A stretch of DNA of 64,000 nucleotides from Mermis nigrescens (Eukaryota; Nematoda; Enoplea; Mermithida; Mermithidae), in the NCBI GenBank assembly GCA_036768485.1, contig JAVLUZ010000507.1, positions 434,001 to 498,000 on the forward strand. Reading direction: 5' to 3'. Below the pieces are notes generated by a model. It was given only the letters and a program-made list of their open reading frames with translations. It made no database searches and was not told the origin of the DNA. Position 1 is the stretch's first letter; each line of letters starts with the position of its first letter. The translations under genes and the position numbers were made by a program. Of the stretch, positions 11,102-22,844 are shown in pieces.

Positions 11102-11948
11102 TAGAGCTGTGCCGGGGCCGCCTTTTTTGCCGGGGCCGGGGCCGGGGCCGGAGCCGGGCCTGGCCGGGGCCAATAATAGCGTGCTTTACCATGCTTATAG
11201 TACGACCCTGCCCTACCCCTTATATGTACCTATGCATATATACTTGCTTGTAGATATGCACGTCAAGCGTTAATATTTGTTGGGATTACAAGATATAACA
11301 GAACATGGGCATCGGGGGATCTAAACCCCCCGAATTCACTTTCTCCCCCCAAAAAAGAATCCGCTAGACCCCCCAGAAATTGATTTTCAGAATTTTTTCT
11401 GTTTTTCTGCGGTTTTTCGATGCTAATGGATAGCTCTCATTGAGAAACGCGAGAATACGGTGTTCTTTCGCTCTACCATATATTATCAGGCACTTTTTGA
11501 CTTTGAAAAATTTTGGACCCCCTAGAATTTTTGAGCTGCCCATGCATGGATTTAACTCCTCTGACTTGGATGCGTTTCTCAATGTGCTTTACTTTGCACC
11601 TTTTTTAGGCTTATTATTCTATTTGTTCTGATAGACGTAGCTGTCTGCTACCAAGCAAGCTGGAAATGCTCGTCTATATGAATTGCAATTTAAAATATGT
11701 CAATTTTGATTATTAACTAGAAATTTTCACCAATCTGACATAGTGAAATAAAGATTTGAATTAGCAAGATCTGTGGTTTGCTTGAAATTGAGTTTGAAGG
11801 TAAATCTGCCCAAAACATTATCAATTTTCTACAATATAATCAACTCTAACGTTGGCCTCGGCCTCCGGTGCTCGGGCCAGCCTGGCCCCGGCCCGGGCCG
11901 GGCCTCGGCCCTCGCGGCCGGGCCGGGCCTGGCCCCGGCACAGCTCTA
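11102..11948. mobile_element. Non-autonomous hAT element 1 (GGGGCC-rich ends)
   Basis: Terminal inverted repeats TAGAGCTGTGCCGGGGCC / GGCCCCGGCACAGCTCTA and an exact 8-bp duplication GTGGGCAG at 11094-11101 and 11949-11956. Both subterminal zones are packed with GGGGCC-like hexamers. It sits inside a MITE-A copy and itself contains an inverted MITE-A copy (11304-11549). No transposase frame is visible. 8-bp duplication and (C/T)AGAG.TGTGCC termini are hAT hallmarks. Confidence 0.92.
11304..11549 (-). mobile_element. MITE-A copy inside hAT element 1 (inverted)
   Basis: CATGGGC ... GCTGCCCATGCATG ends with CATTGAGAAACGCGAGAA and GGATAGCTCTCA interior. Third level of nesting at this site. Confidence 0.8.
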
Positions 11949-12851
11949 GTGGGCAGCACCAAAATTCTGGGGGGGTGAAAAAATTTCTGGAGGGGGTGAA
12001 AAGATTTTTAAAGGTCAAAAAATGGTGTTAAAAGTGGTCGTATGGCGAAAAAAACACCATTTTTCGACGTTTCTCATCGAGCACTATCCAATGGCAATAA
12101 AAAATTGCTAAAAAAGCAAAAAAAAATTTTTGTGGGGGGGTATTTTGATTTCTGGGGGGGTATTTCAACTTCTGGGGGTGCATACCCCCAAACCCCCCTT
12201 ACGCCCATGTGTGCCCGGGACCCCCAACCCAGCCCTAAAAGAGGTTTCCATTGAATTCTCACCGTATCCAAGATATCCGGGTAGCTAAATTAGCAAATTG
12301 AAATTTATCCTTCAGTCCTCCTTATATTAAAAAATTCGATCGTTCCCTTCCCCAAAACAAAATCCTGGATACGAGCCTGTCCTGAGGCATAGGGTTAGTT
12401 TAATGTAATTACCTATTTGCGCATTGTTGGCTGTTAGATAGTAGAGGCCATCGCATCATAAAAAACGGGACTATTGCACTTATTACTATCATTGACTTGC
12501 CATTGTTGATGAAATCATAACAATTACTGTTCTGTAGAAGTGCCAAACTTGTTTTTCAGCATGAGCAATAGCTTCATGCTTGAATGTTTTTAGACCCCCA
12601 AAGATGTAAACAAGGCACGACTAAAATTTTCAACATAAGGGGGACCAAAAGATTAATTTAAATTTGCAAAGTTCGCCACCCGGATACCTTAGATATGGTG
12701 AGAATCTCATGGAAACAGGGTCAAATAGAGGGTTTTGTTTTGGGGTGAGGCACGAACTAATTTTTTTTCAAAACGTACCCAAGGTTGGGGAACCAAAGGA
12801 TGAATCTTAGTTTGCGAAATTTTTCTACCTGGATACCTTAGATACGGTGAC

Positions 12852-13021
12852 CAGGCACATAGCTCTGGGGAATGGGGGGTCCGAACCCCTCCAAAATTCA
12901 GGAAAACCGGAAAAATAGGACCTTTTAAACGTTATTTTGTGCTATTTTTGACCTTTTTGGAACCTGGACCCCCAAATTGGTGTTGGTGCCCCACAAAATT
13001 GTGCGGCCAGCTATGTGCCTG
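12852..13021 (+). mobile_element. CAGGCAC-type MITE, copy 1
   Basis: Inverted ends CAGGCACATAGCT / AGCTATGTGCCTG, 170 bp, flanked by ACGGTGAC and ATGGTGAC (8-bp duplication, one mismatch). GGGGGTCC and GGACCCCC lie symmetrically inside. Confidence 0.85.
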
Positions 13022-13059
13022 ATGGTGACAATCCAATGGAAACCATGTCTTTTAGAGCC

Positions 13060-13420
13060 ATGGGTCTGGAGCAGAGCCCAGAAAATTTGTCAGAACAGCA
13101 CTCAAATTTTCGAGTTGCAACATTGAATTTCTACAAAATCAGCCGAATCATGGTTCTGAATTCACCCTAAAAGTGATCAGTTCATCAGCAAATTCATATT
13201 CATCGATGAAAGATTGCTGTCATTCTTGCATCTTGGACAAATCTCGTTTTCTGCATAAAACCTGTGCAAAACAGAAAACTTAGATGCAAAATACGCTTCA
13301 GTTTGTATAAAGGTATAAAAACTAAAGATTGAGTGTTTACACTGCACGCTTAGGGACAAAATACCCCTAATTATAATTTTGAAATTCGACACAAAGAGCC
13401 AAAATTTCTTGCGATTTTTG
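13060..13420 (+). repeat. Dispersed 330-bp repeat copy
   Basis: GAGCAGAGCCCAGAAAATTT, ATCATGGTTCTGAATTCA, TTGCTGTCATTCTTGC, CTGCATAAAACCTGTGCAAA and GCAAAATACGCTTCAG, shared with 10812, 13580 and 14770. Confidence 0.7.
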
Positions 13421-13579
13421 GCTAAAAAGCAAAGGGTGAGTAAAGGAAAAAATCATTCTCATATTTCATTTTGGGGGGCGTAGCTACATACCCCTATCTC
13501 ACCTTGTTGCGGACCTGACTGGAAAGCATCTCTTTGAGAGCTGAGGGTCTCGGGGTGGGGCGCTCAAGCGCACCCAGCA

Positions 13580-13890
13580 GGGTCAGTGGCAGAGCCCTGG
13601 AAAATTTTTTCAAAAGAGCACTCCAATTTTGAGTCGTAATGTTAAAATTTTTACAAAATTAGCCAAATCATGATTCTGAGTTCATCCTAAAAATGGGTAA
13701 AATTCATAAGAAAATTCATAACCATCGCCAAGAAATGCTGTCATTCTTGTTTCTTACAGAAATCTCATTTCCTGCATAAAACCCGCGAAGAACAGGAGAC
13801 ATATTCATGCAAAATACACTTTAGGTTGCAAAAAGACTTCAAAAACTTGTGTGACTTTCGACGAAAAAAGCAAAGGGGAGAGCATACCTT
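13580..13890 (+). repeat. Dispersed 330-bp repeat copy
   Basis: Same motif order as 13060-13420 (CAGAGCCCTGGAAAATTT, ATCATGATTCTGAGTTCA, TGCTGTCATTCTTG, GCAAAATACACTTTAG). Confidence 0.7.
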
Positions 13891-13924
13891 GGGCAATGGA
13901 TTTTGGTTCTGAAGGTACTGGGGT

Positions 13925-14080
13925 GCCTTTTGTTGAGGTTGGTTGGCTGGCTAGTTGGCTGGTTGAGCGGTAGACTAGTTGGTTAATTGGGTAGTTCTTT
14001 GTTTGGCCAGCCGATAGTTGTTTGGTTGGGTAAAAGGTTGGTTGGTTGATTGGTTGGCTAGTTGGCTGGTTAGTTCACCA
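13925..14080 (+). repeat. GGTT-rich simple repeat
   Basis: Imperfect runs of GTTGGTTGG, TTGGCTGG and TTGGCTAG over about 150 bp. Confidence 0.8.
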
Positions 14081-14769
14081 AAGTGCCTTCTGGCGCCACC
14101 AGGTGGCGTGGCATTGCCCACGTGTGCGGCAGAGTAAAGGAAAAAATCACTCTCACGTTTATTTTGGGGGAGGGGGTGGGCACTTGCACCCATTCCCTGG
14201 ATACAGGCCTGGACGTAAACCAACTAAAATGTGGAAAAAAAGTTTGGTGTATTATAGTTGACAGTGTGAATGCGAAGCACATCACTAGGAAAAACGGCGG
14301 TGTGGGCAAAGCGATAGCAAAGCTAGCTGGAGTTGAAAACTCAAAAATTGAAAACCGGAGAAAGGAAACAGTATATACTGATCCAGTGTCTGGTTGACAT
14401 CTACCTCTTGTACATGAATTTATGAAGTTATTACAGCAAACTCGTTTGTATAAAGTGCCTTTTGGACGAAAATGTAAAAAGGGTTTGAACCACAATTCCT
14501 TCACAGTCCAGCGCTTAATCACTCGACAAATGCTGGTTCATGCCAATAATAAAGAGTGCAAGTCATTGAAGCTTTGAGTGGTTAAGCTACAAATATGACA
14601 TTCCTTACAATTAGGCCTGCATCCAGGACTTTGTTCTGTGGGGGGAAAGACCACAATTTTTTAAAAACATAAGGGAGGACTGAAGTATAAATTGAAAAAA
14701 CGTTTCAAGACTGCTGAGCCATACACTCTATAAGTTTTGCTACCCAGGTGCCTTAAATATAGTGAGAAT

Positions 14770-14970
14770 TCAATGCACACCCTCTTGAACAAATCTTATT
14801 TAACCTGTGCAAAACAGAAGACATAGATGCTGAATACGCTTTAGGTTGTATAAAACTAGAAATAAAGTGTTTATACCACACGCTTGGGACTAAGTACTCT
14901 AATTATAATTGTGAAATTTGACACAAAGCACCAAGTTTTTTACGATTTTCGGCTAAAAAACAAAGGTTGG
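14770..14970 (+). repeat. Dispersed 330-bp repeat, truncated copy
   Basis: Only the right part remains (GCAAAACAGAAGACATAG, TACGCTTTAGGTTG, ACACAAAGCACCAAG). Confidence 0.6.
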
Positions 14971-14989
14971 AACAGAACATGCACGTGTC

Positions 14990-15220
14990 CGTACATGTAA
15001 CGGCTCTAAATTTTCAGACAGGGTCTTGGCCATTTAATGGGAAGGTGTAAATGACCTCAAATTTTTGGCCAAAAACGGCCAATAAACACCTAAAAATGGC
15101 CAGAAATTGCAAGTTTTTCCGAAAATTGGGGAGTAGTCAAAAATTTTCTCGCTTTAGGAGGATGAGGGAATGTTCAAGCTTGGGTGAATGATCCCCCTAA
15201 AGCCCCCTTGCTACATGCAT
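14990..15220. mobile_element. CATGCATGTAAC-type MITE copy
   Basis: Begins GTACATGTAACGGCTC and ends GCTACATGCATG; the interior TTGGCCAAAAACGGCCAATAA matches the copy at 57529. Candidate duplication CACGTGTC/CAAGTGCC is imperfect. Confidence 0.65.
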
Positions 15221-15800
15221 GCAAGTGCCCCCCATCCAGTGATCGGACCGAGGCCTCGGCCTCGGCCTCGGCAAGCCTCGGCGTTTTTGGAGCCTCGGCC
15301 TCAGCGCCGAGGGCGAAGCTGAAAAGTGCCGAGGCGCCGAGGGTTAAAATCAAATTTGAATAAGTTTATTATATCCGTTGAATATTAACTGTTTAGAATG
15401 CATCTGCAGTACACAGGCTATTTTTTACCTATAGACTTTTCTTATGGTTTCAGTCGCGTACCCAGTTACACCACTGCCAATGTATTATTCATGTGATGAC
15501 TAAGTTTTAATTCTCATGCTCGCTACATGGATCGGAAACACACATTTCCATAGGGGAGGGGGTGAGGGAGGGTTATTACCCCCCTCTCAGGGTACAAGAC
15601 TCATGTCACTGTCAGACGATTTTTGGTGAAAACCTTTTGAATATTTTTGAACTTAATTTTTACTATGGCAAAAGTGCAGCTAACTATTAGAATTTCACGA
15701 AGTGATACAGTATTTTTGAATGTAAGCAAGAGTAAATAGACAAACTATCACTATGAAACATGCATGCAACAGCTCAAAATTTTCGGTAGGGGCTCCTCGG

Positions 15801-16050
15801 CATACATGTAACGGATAGAAATTCTCGGGTAGGGGTCCCTGGCCATTTTTAGAACGAGAGGGGATTAGCGACTCTAATTCTATGTCAAAAATGGCAAAAG
15901 CACCTAAAAATAGCCAGCAGAAGCGCAAATTTTCGCCAAAAATGAGGAGGATGGGTCAAATTTTTCTGAAGTTGGAGGGAAGGGTGTTTGGGAGGACGTC
16001 CAACCCTGGGTGGGTGGGGAATTCCACAAAGCCCCTGTGTTACACGTATG
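15801..16050. mobile_element. CATGCATGTAAC-type MITE copy nested in hAT element 2
   Basis: Begins CATACATGTAACGG and ends TGTTACACGTATG; interior shared with 14990-15220 and 57529-57751. A partial extra end (CATGCATGCAACAGCTC) lies at about 15759. Confidence 0.65.
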
Positions 16051-16699
16051 GTTTTCGGCCATTTTTATAGGAAAGGGGGTAAATGATCACGAATTTTCGG
16101 CCGAAAATCGCAAAAACGCGCCTAAAAATGGCCAATAAATGCAGGTTTTGCCAAAAATCAATTCCGGCTTTTGCACTTTTCGGAGCCATTTTTATACAAT
16201 GTTAAAATACTTTCTTGGACAAATTGATATTAATTATATCGTTTTTCAGTATTTTTTAGGAAATTTCAAAAAATTTTCGGCGCTTCGCGCAAAATATCGC
16301 TAATTTAATGTATTTAGATTGAAGCAGGGGCATTAAACACTCAAAAATCAATTTTTGTATAATCTAGGCATCTTTATGCAGATTTAAATATCTTTTGTAT
16401 CTATTCATACTGTTTTTAAAAATTTTATGCAAAATAAGTACTATTTAATATCTTCGCACTTTTTTGCCGTTCAAAGATAAAATTGACTAATTTATCCTGA
16501 TGTTGCATTGAATTTCTAAGCACAGTAGTGCTTATTACAAGATCTAATTGGCATATTACAATATCTGTAATATTTCTGATTTTGCAGTACAAGTTGTTTT
16601 AGCTTTCTCAGTCGAGTTTTATGTGTAAATTTCATCAAAAGCTCATGAACTAATATTATCGACTAAATTCAGGCCGAATTATCACATTTAGGGCCACGA

Positions 16700-17082
16700 T
16701 TTTTGTATTCGGCAAAGATTTTTCATAATGTACAGAATCTTTTCAGGACCGTCTTTGTACATGCACAAAGATTTTTGGAGAGACAAAAACTGTAAAAAGG
16801 TGTAAAATTCCCGAAAATTTTCGGCGCATCAGTAATTGTCTGTCCTATATATCTTTAAAATGTAGAGTTTGCATTTAGAATGGAAAAATGTCAAATATTC
16901 AGAAACCCGGAAATTAGCTAAGATACACTACCAAAGGTCGAAAAACCCTGTTTTACCACACTAAATCGCTACTGTACCATACTATAATAATACACAAAAA
17001 TTTGCATGTACAAAATGTTCAAAGACTTTTGGATACCATCTTTGTACATGTAAAAAGGTATCTTGCACAAAAAACACTGTTT
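16700..17082 (+). repeat. Palindrome-family repeat copy
   Basis: Same order as at 8340: CGGCAAAGATTTTTCA, CTTTGTACATGCACAAAG, AAATTAGCTAAGATACACTACC, ATCGCTACTGTACCAT and terminal TGTACAAAAAACACTG-like end. Nested in hAT element 2. Confidence 0.75.
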
Positions 17083-18379
17083 AGGACTGCATGCCGGTTG
17101 CAGGTCACACACTGGCAGTATGTAAAAATGTGTATCTTTAAAAATATATTAATATAAAATATATACAAAAATTTGTTCGCTCATACAAAGACATTACTTA
17201 ATTTACTGGTCCCCCATGTTGGGATTTCACCCTTCCCTCGACTCTGGACCTTGGGAACTATGATCGGAAAGTACAGTGCAGTTTCCGTCATATTACCTAC
17301 CACACAAGAATTGGATGACTGAAAAAGCGTGTTTAAACATGCATTACTGCAAAAGCGAGCACAACAATGGCTACAGTTCTGTCTTTACTTAGCTTATTTC
17401 GTTTGTTCGTTTATTTCTTCGACACTGTTTTCTTATTTATAGTAATGAAAGTTTTTAAGTGCTTGTTCAGCCATATTTTTTATTAACTTTTCCAAGTCTT
17501 CAACAGCAACTTGTTAAATTAAGTATGCTTTCATGCTGCTGACTTTATTCAATAAATCCTTCACACATTTAATTTACTATTATTGAAAATAAGAATGAAT
17601 TGTTTGACATTCGATAAAGTGCTTAATATTACGATTATTCTCTAGCTCATGTGCATACAAAATATTCTAAGAGTACTATTCATGGGTATAGGTATACAAG
17701 CTTGACCCTCGGCATTACCCTCGGCCTCGGCCAAGGCAAGGATTTTAAGTCGCCTCGGCCGAGGCCGAGGCCGAGGGTCCAAAAAGTACCCTCGGTCCGA
17801 TCACTGCCCCCATCCCCTGGATATGGGCCTGCATGATATCCACTGGGCTAAAATGTAATAGGGACCCCTAACTTATATTCATGATTGACCAAAATTTGGT
17901 GCCAGCATTTGAATGCACTACCTAAGCCTAAGATAAAATAATGTATATAACCCTACAGATCAAAGTCGTGAATAGAATAAACCTCAATTTGAGCGATCCT
18001 CAAGTTGTATTTGTCCTACTCAAGCTTATGCATTTGATAACGCAATGTAAAAATGTCACCAATGAAATCAGCGCATGCAAAAACCTGGGGAAACTATAAG
18101 CATGCGAACTTTTCGGCAGCACAGATTTGTATACTTTTCAATTCATGTACAAAAGTGTTGGTGTCAACCTGCCTGCCACAGAAATACCAAAGTAAACTAA
18201 CACAGGGAAGACCTCTGCAAATATATACTAGTTTTGACAAAAAGCCGGAACTAAACATTGGTACTTGTACACTTTTACCTACACCAAATTTTTTCGATCT
18301 AAAACTGGAACCTTTGTAGATGAAAAACTTGGAAAAATTCTGATGGGGCGTATAAAAATTTTAATACCCAACCACAGCT

Positions 18380-18815
18380 TTTTTTGTATTCGCAAAGATT
18401 TTTCCCGAAGTATAAAGACTTTCCAGGATCGCTCTTTGTACATATACAAAGATTTTTCGTATGACAAAACTGTGAAAAGTTGTAAAATTCCCGAGAATTG
18501 CGCCTTCGCGCCTAAATGAGTAATTGTTTGTTTTATATATCTTAAAGATGACAGAATTTGCATGTAGAATGGAAAATGTCAAATTTTTCAGCACTTAGCG
18601 CCGTTTTGAGACAATATTTAGTAATTTTGGGCATCAGAAAGCCAGAAATGCTATAATGCATTGTATCAAAGGACGAAAAATCATGTTTCTTACCACACTA
18701 AAATTACAGCATTGTCATATTATAGTACACAAAATTTGCATATACAAAATATACAAAAAAACTTTTGGGACCATCTTTTGTATACACATGTGCAAACAGG
18801 CCTTGTAGAAAAAAC
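18380..18815 (+). repeat. Palindrome-family repeat copy
   Basis: CGCAAAGATTTTTCCCGAAG, CTTTGTACATATACAAAG, GCGCCTTCGCGCC hairpin and TTTTGGGACCATCTTTTGTA in the same order. Confidence 0.75.
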
Positions 18816-18844
18816 TGTGAATTTTCTGGCCGAAACCAGTGTTT

Positions 18845-19290
18845 TCTTTTTTTTTAATCGGCAAAGAATTTTCCCGATGTACAAAGTCTATTTGGGACTG
18901 TCTTTGAACATGTAAAAAGATTTTGAGAAAATAAAAAATGCCAAAAAGGTCTGAAATTGGGTGAAATTTTCAGCTTTGCGCCGAAATGAGTAATTGTGTG
19001 TTCTATATATCTTTGTAATGGCCAAAATTGCATTTCAAAAGGAAAATGTCAAATTTTTTGGAGCGCCGTTTTACGTGACGATTTTTAGTCATTTTTGCCT
19101 CTAGAGACCCAGAAATTAGCTAAAACAGCACTACCAAAGGTCGAACAACTCCCTGTTTTTGTACACTAAAATCGCTACTGTACCACATATTATAGTACCT
19201 AAAAATTTGTATATACAAAATGGACAAAGATTTTGGGAAGACAAACACTGTAAAAAGTGCATAGTTTTCAGCAACTTTTGCGCTTCGCGC
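18845..19290 (+). repeat. Palindrome-family repeat copy
   Basis: Starts AATCGGCAAAGAATTTTCCC and runs to GCGCTTCGCGCC; directly follows the copy at 18380 and is cut off by a MITE-A fragment. Confidence 0.75.
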
Positions 19291-19295
19291 CGAAA

Positions 19296-19411
19296 TGCAC
19301 CCACCAGATATCAAAATACCCCTAGAATTCAGTTTTTGAAATTTTTTTTGTTTTTCTGCAATTTTTTGATGCCAATGGATAGTGCTCAATGAGAAACGTT
19401 TAAAAATGGAC
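19296..19411 (-). mobile_element. MITE-A fragment
   Basis: AATACCCCTAGAATTCAGT, GATGCCAATGGATAGTGC and AATGAGAAACG, both ends missing. Confidence 0.7.
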
Positions 19412-20069
19412 GCATTTTTATATATTTTTATATACTGATAATTTTGAAACTTTTCAGACTCCCGTTCTCCCCCCTGGTGAAAATCCTGACTACGCTTACG
19501 CCTACGATATCGCTCCCATTTAGGTCGAGATATACACATTACTATGGAGTGCGGCCACCGTTTTTTTCACTTTTTGGTCTATTTGTCAACTAAAATTTGA
19601 GAAATGGAAAAAATTTTTTGAGCTTGCTTGGCATTTGTGGAAAATTTTTGGGCTAAACTTACTTTATGGTGTGAACAGAGTTTGCAGTTGTAATGGAAAG
19701 GAACAATTATTGATTGAAATGAGGAGGAAATGCAAAAAGAAAGTGTTGAAAAAAATTTCATGAAAGACGGACCAATATTGGTGAAGATAGAGTTTCTCAG
19801 TATATAGCTGCATTAAAGTGAGGTATTTTTCAGCTAACAAAAATGTTCCGAATTTGGGCTAAAAACATATGTATCTGACATTTTCATGGCCGCTGATCAC
19901 GAAAAAATAACTTTTACTGCACGGGAAAAAATTTTTTTGAAAATTTTTAAATTTGAAAAAAAACAATCTTTTTTTGTATGTTCTTTCTGTTTAGATACGT
20001 GAAAATTCAAGTTTCTGCTTAAATGACGCTTAGGCTTAGGCCATATCTGGAGAAGGTGATTTTGGCTGC

Positions 20070-20190
20070 TTAGGTCGAGGTCGCCCGCTTAGGTCGAGGT
20101 ATAGATGCTTAGGTCAACGTATAGATGCTTAACTCGATGTATAGATGCTCAGGTCGATGTATAGATGCTTAGGTCGACCTAAGTTGGGTA
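20070..20190 (+). repeat. 20-bp minisatellite
   Basis: About six units of GCTTAGGTCGA(G/T)GTATAGAT with small changes. Similar GCTTAGGTCGA words occur singly near 19520 and 62452. Confidence 0.85.
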
Positions 20191-21295
20191 CATGTTATTC
20201 TGCATCCTACTGGCTTCAAATAATGGGGAACTTTAAGATAATCCAAAAATGCTGTTTGAATCGTATTTAAGTAGAAATTCCTATGGATTTAAACAATGCT
20301 AAAAATAGTGAAATAAAAAGGAATTTCTTGAAAATTTGGGCAAAAAAATTATTAAAAAAATTTTCTTTAATCTTAGCTCGCGCAGTATAACTTAATTTTT
20401 TGTAATCTGCGACCTTGAAAATGGCAGGAAAATATTGTTTAGTAAAAATTGGAAACTTTGAGAAACTGCTAAATTTCCTTAAAGTGGCTCAAAATGGTGA
20501 ATGATGTTTGAAGTACCGTAATCCTGTGAGTTTGTATGGATTTGATTTATTATTTTTCCGCTTAGTGACACAAAGCATCGTTTGCGCAAATTGTATGGCA
20601 GTTCTGCCGGAATGGCGCAAAATCGGTTCACACCGTTTTCTTCAAAAACTCCAATTTTTTGTACGTTAAAAATGCGTTTTAGAGAGGTAAAAACTTCGAA
20701 AATTTTGGCGCTTCGCGTCGAATTAATCCACTCTACCATTAATCTTAAGCCGCGCCGCGCCAATTGCAGCATTTTTATCGACAATCTGGTCTGGAACTTC
20801 ACTACGATTGAAAATCCTTACCTTCTGCACGGATTCACTTAGTTTTTTGATAATCTGGTCCTAGAACTCCACAACGATTGAAAATTCTACTCTTATGCAC
20901 AGTTTTTGTAATGCAAAAATGATTTAAAGAGCTGAAATTTCAAATTTTTCTGCGCTTCGCGCTTCTGATAAATTATAGCTTTAATTGTCAAAAACGACTT
21001 CAGAATTCGCTAAAATGCTTTACTGAAGGAAGGAAATTCAAGTTTTAACATAAATAACGTATACTGATCGTGATTTTTCTTGTAGAGCGCGAATTTCTCA
21101 TGCCATAAAGTGCATCAAAAACCCTATTGCACGTGTATGTATAAAATTTTCCACTAAAAAAAAGACTGATTTTTCAACACAGGCGCCTTCATTTTAAACG
21201 TTTTTAGATCTCCCAAAAAACGTGGAAAAAGGTCGGAAAGAGTGGAAAAATTTTGGGTTTGGTCTATAATGTCAACCAAATCGCTGGGGAAAACT

Positions 21296-21318
21296 GCGGC
21301 GCGCGGCGCGCGCGGCTC
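21296..21318. other. Alternating GC patch
   Basis: GCGGCGCGCGGCGCGCGCGG lies in AT-rich DNA; it could form a hairpin or left-handed DNA. No function is implied. Confidence 0.4.
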
Positions 21319-21766
21319 TCACGCCGATTCACGCACGATCTTCAGCAGAAAAGCTGATTGCTATACAGTAGTTGCATACGAGCTTTATTTTTCACGGCTT
21401 AATACCTTCATTGTCTATAAATAAATTAATTTCAAATTCTTCTATTATTAATTGGGAAAAAGGAATCGATACCTCATTTACCGCTGCTTCTTTTGACATG
21501 AATCTGTTCATTTTTAATATGGTCTATCTTCTTTCTATTTTCTCCAAATATGAAGAGGCTTTCCCGGCATAAGATAACCGAAATTGTTAAGGATTGTTTT
21601 GGAAATTATTGTGTGCATTTAAAATAATTTTAAATAGAAGCAGGCAACTTAAAACGGCGAAAAAATGCAATTTGGCATGTGATTAGCAGATTTATGGATT
21701 TTTCTGACAGCTTTTGAAAAACCTATGGTAAGGCCAGGCCAGACTTACGGAACTGTTGGATTCATA

Positions 21767-22288
21767 GTCTGTTTCATTTATCCGAGAGCTTTTTCAGCAA
21801 ATGTTTTTCGGAGGTTACAGTAACCCTTCTTTCTTATTTACTGTAGGTCGCTAGATATCACTATGGCTATGTAGTAAAGACGGGTTTACCAACAACATTT
21901 TTGTGAGGCATAATTTATTCTCGTCTTCCAGCATATCAATTAACTTACTGATAAAAATCGCGCATTCATCATGTCAATCGACTAAGATGTTAAAAAACGC
22001 CGCGAACTCCCGTATATCTCAGTGGTAAAACCTCTTGCTTGTAGTCGAAGCAACCCTGGTTCGATTCCAGCCGATAGCTTTTTGTTTAGCGCACTTACTG
22101 TAGTATGTCCTGCACAGATTAAATGCCTAAATCAAATTTATTTTGGCGTATTAGTGCATCAAAAATGGGAGAATTCGAGCCACTCGCCCCTCACTGAGCT
22201 GATCTGCCGGAGTACAGTAATTCGTCTTGTTTAGCTTACTGTAGCCCTTAAAAACTTTGACTAAAAAGCCTGAACAAATGAAACAGAC
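21767..22288 (+). mobile_element. T-family TA-type MITE, copy 1, with tRNA-like core
   Basis: Ends GTCTGTTTCATTT / AAATGAAACAGAC flanked by TA on both sides. Subterminal GAGAGCTTTTTCAG and paired TACAGTAA/TTACTGTA motifs. An internal tRNA-like block lies at 22008-22078. No transposase. TA duplication suggests Tc1/mariner-type mobilisation. Confidence 0.85.
22008..22078 (+). other. tRNA-like block in T-family copy 1
   Basis: A-box-like TATCTCAGTGGTAAAAC and B-box GGTTCGATTCC at tRNA spacing, a TTGCTT/AAGCAA anticodon-type stem with a 7-base loop and a T-arm CTGG/CCAG. The acceptor arm does not pair, so it is tRNA-derived rather than a working tRNA gene. Confidence 0.6.
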
Positions 22289-22526
22289 TATACACATCAC
22301 TGGTTGAACGGCCCATATGTCGCTGCTAGTCTTATTACTGCAATAGATTTTCAATGCGCAAATCACACTATCAATTATGCTCTCGTAACAGCTGGTTGCT
22401 TGAAACTCTTTCTTATTGATGTATAATGTGCATTGTTTAACATGTGACGCATCTAAAAGACTGCCGCAATAATCTAACCCGTACAAGTATTCTGCTACAG
22501 TAAAAAGTCATAAAGCGAAAGTGGGT

Positions 22527-22590
22527 CGTTTGGAATGGAACAGACTGTAGTAGAGATGGGGGTCGTAATGGAACAGACTATAGTAGTGAG
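22527..22590. repeat. Two stray T-family ends
   Basis: TGGAACAGACTGTAGTAG and TGGAACAGACTATAGTAG occur in tandem, looking like two copies of the T-family right end. Confidence 0.5.
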
Positions 22591-22623
22591 GGTGTAAAGT
22601 TTTTGAGCTGTTTTATACGTGTG

Positions 22624-22844
22624 GTCTGTTTCATTTAACTATGCGGTTTTCTTTCGAATTTATCCGCATGAATCGGGCTACAAACCTGGTTTAAAATTTT
22701 GATGCAGTAATGCGGCTTAAGCATGGCATACGTCTCTATATGACTCGGTATATTGTAGAATATCTAAGTGAACGGGACTAGTTTAAAGTATTCTTGTAGT
22801 CACTTTAAATTTTTCTGAAAACCTCCAAGTTAAATGAAACGGAC
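22624..22844. mobile_element. Short T-family derivative
   Basis: Inverted ends GTCTGTTTCATTTAACT / AGTTAAATGAAACGGAC bound 221 bp without a tRNA-like block. Flanking dinucleotides are TG rather than TA, so the insertion site has drifted or was different. Confidence 0.65.

Larger units (their letters stand above)
11089..12213 (+). mobile_element. MITE-A copy split by hAT element 1
   Basis: Starts CATAGGTGGGCAG at 11089, resumes at 11949 after the hAT insertion and ends CGCCCATGTGTG. Flanks CCCAGGAC and CCCGGGAC match at 7 of 8. The insertion split it 13 bases from its left end. Confidence 0.9.
15237..17806. mobile_element. Non-autonomous hAT element 2 (CCTCGG-rich ends)
   Basis: Inverted ends CAGTGATCGGACCGAGG / CCTCGGTCCGATCACTG and an exact 8-bp duplication CCCCCATC (15229-15236, 17807-17814). 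The outer 100 or so bases at each end hold arrays of CCTCGG or its complement. The 2570 bp interior holds other repeats (a 15801-16050 element, a palindrome-family copy near 16700-17080) and no transposase frame. Confidence 0.92.
19800..21766. other. Gene-free stretch with scattered repeat remnants
   Basis: No convincing coding exon. Two hairpin motifs (near 20707 and 20951), the minisatellite, and a GC-rich patch of alternating CG near 21296-21318. Confidence 0.5.

Noticed and set aside
14083..14522. Overlapping open frames on both strands
   Set aside because: They run over repeat ends (CCCTGGATACAGGCCTGG-type) and show no domain.
22008..22078. Functional tRNA gene
   Set aside because: A- and B-box motifs and two arms are present but the acceptor stem does not pair and the block sits inside a MITE.
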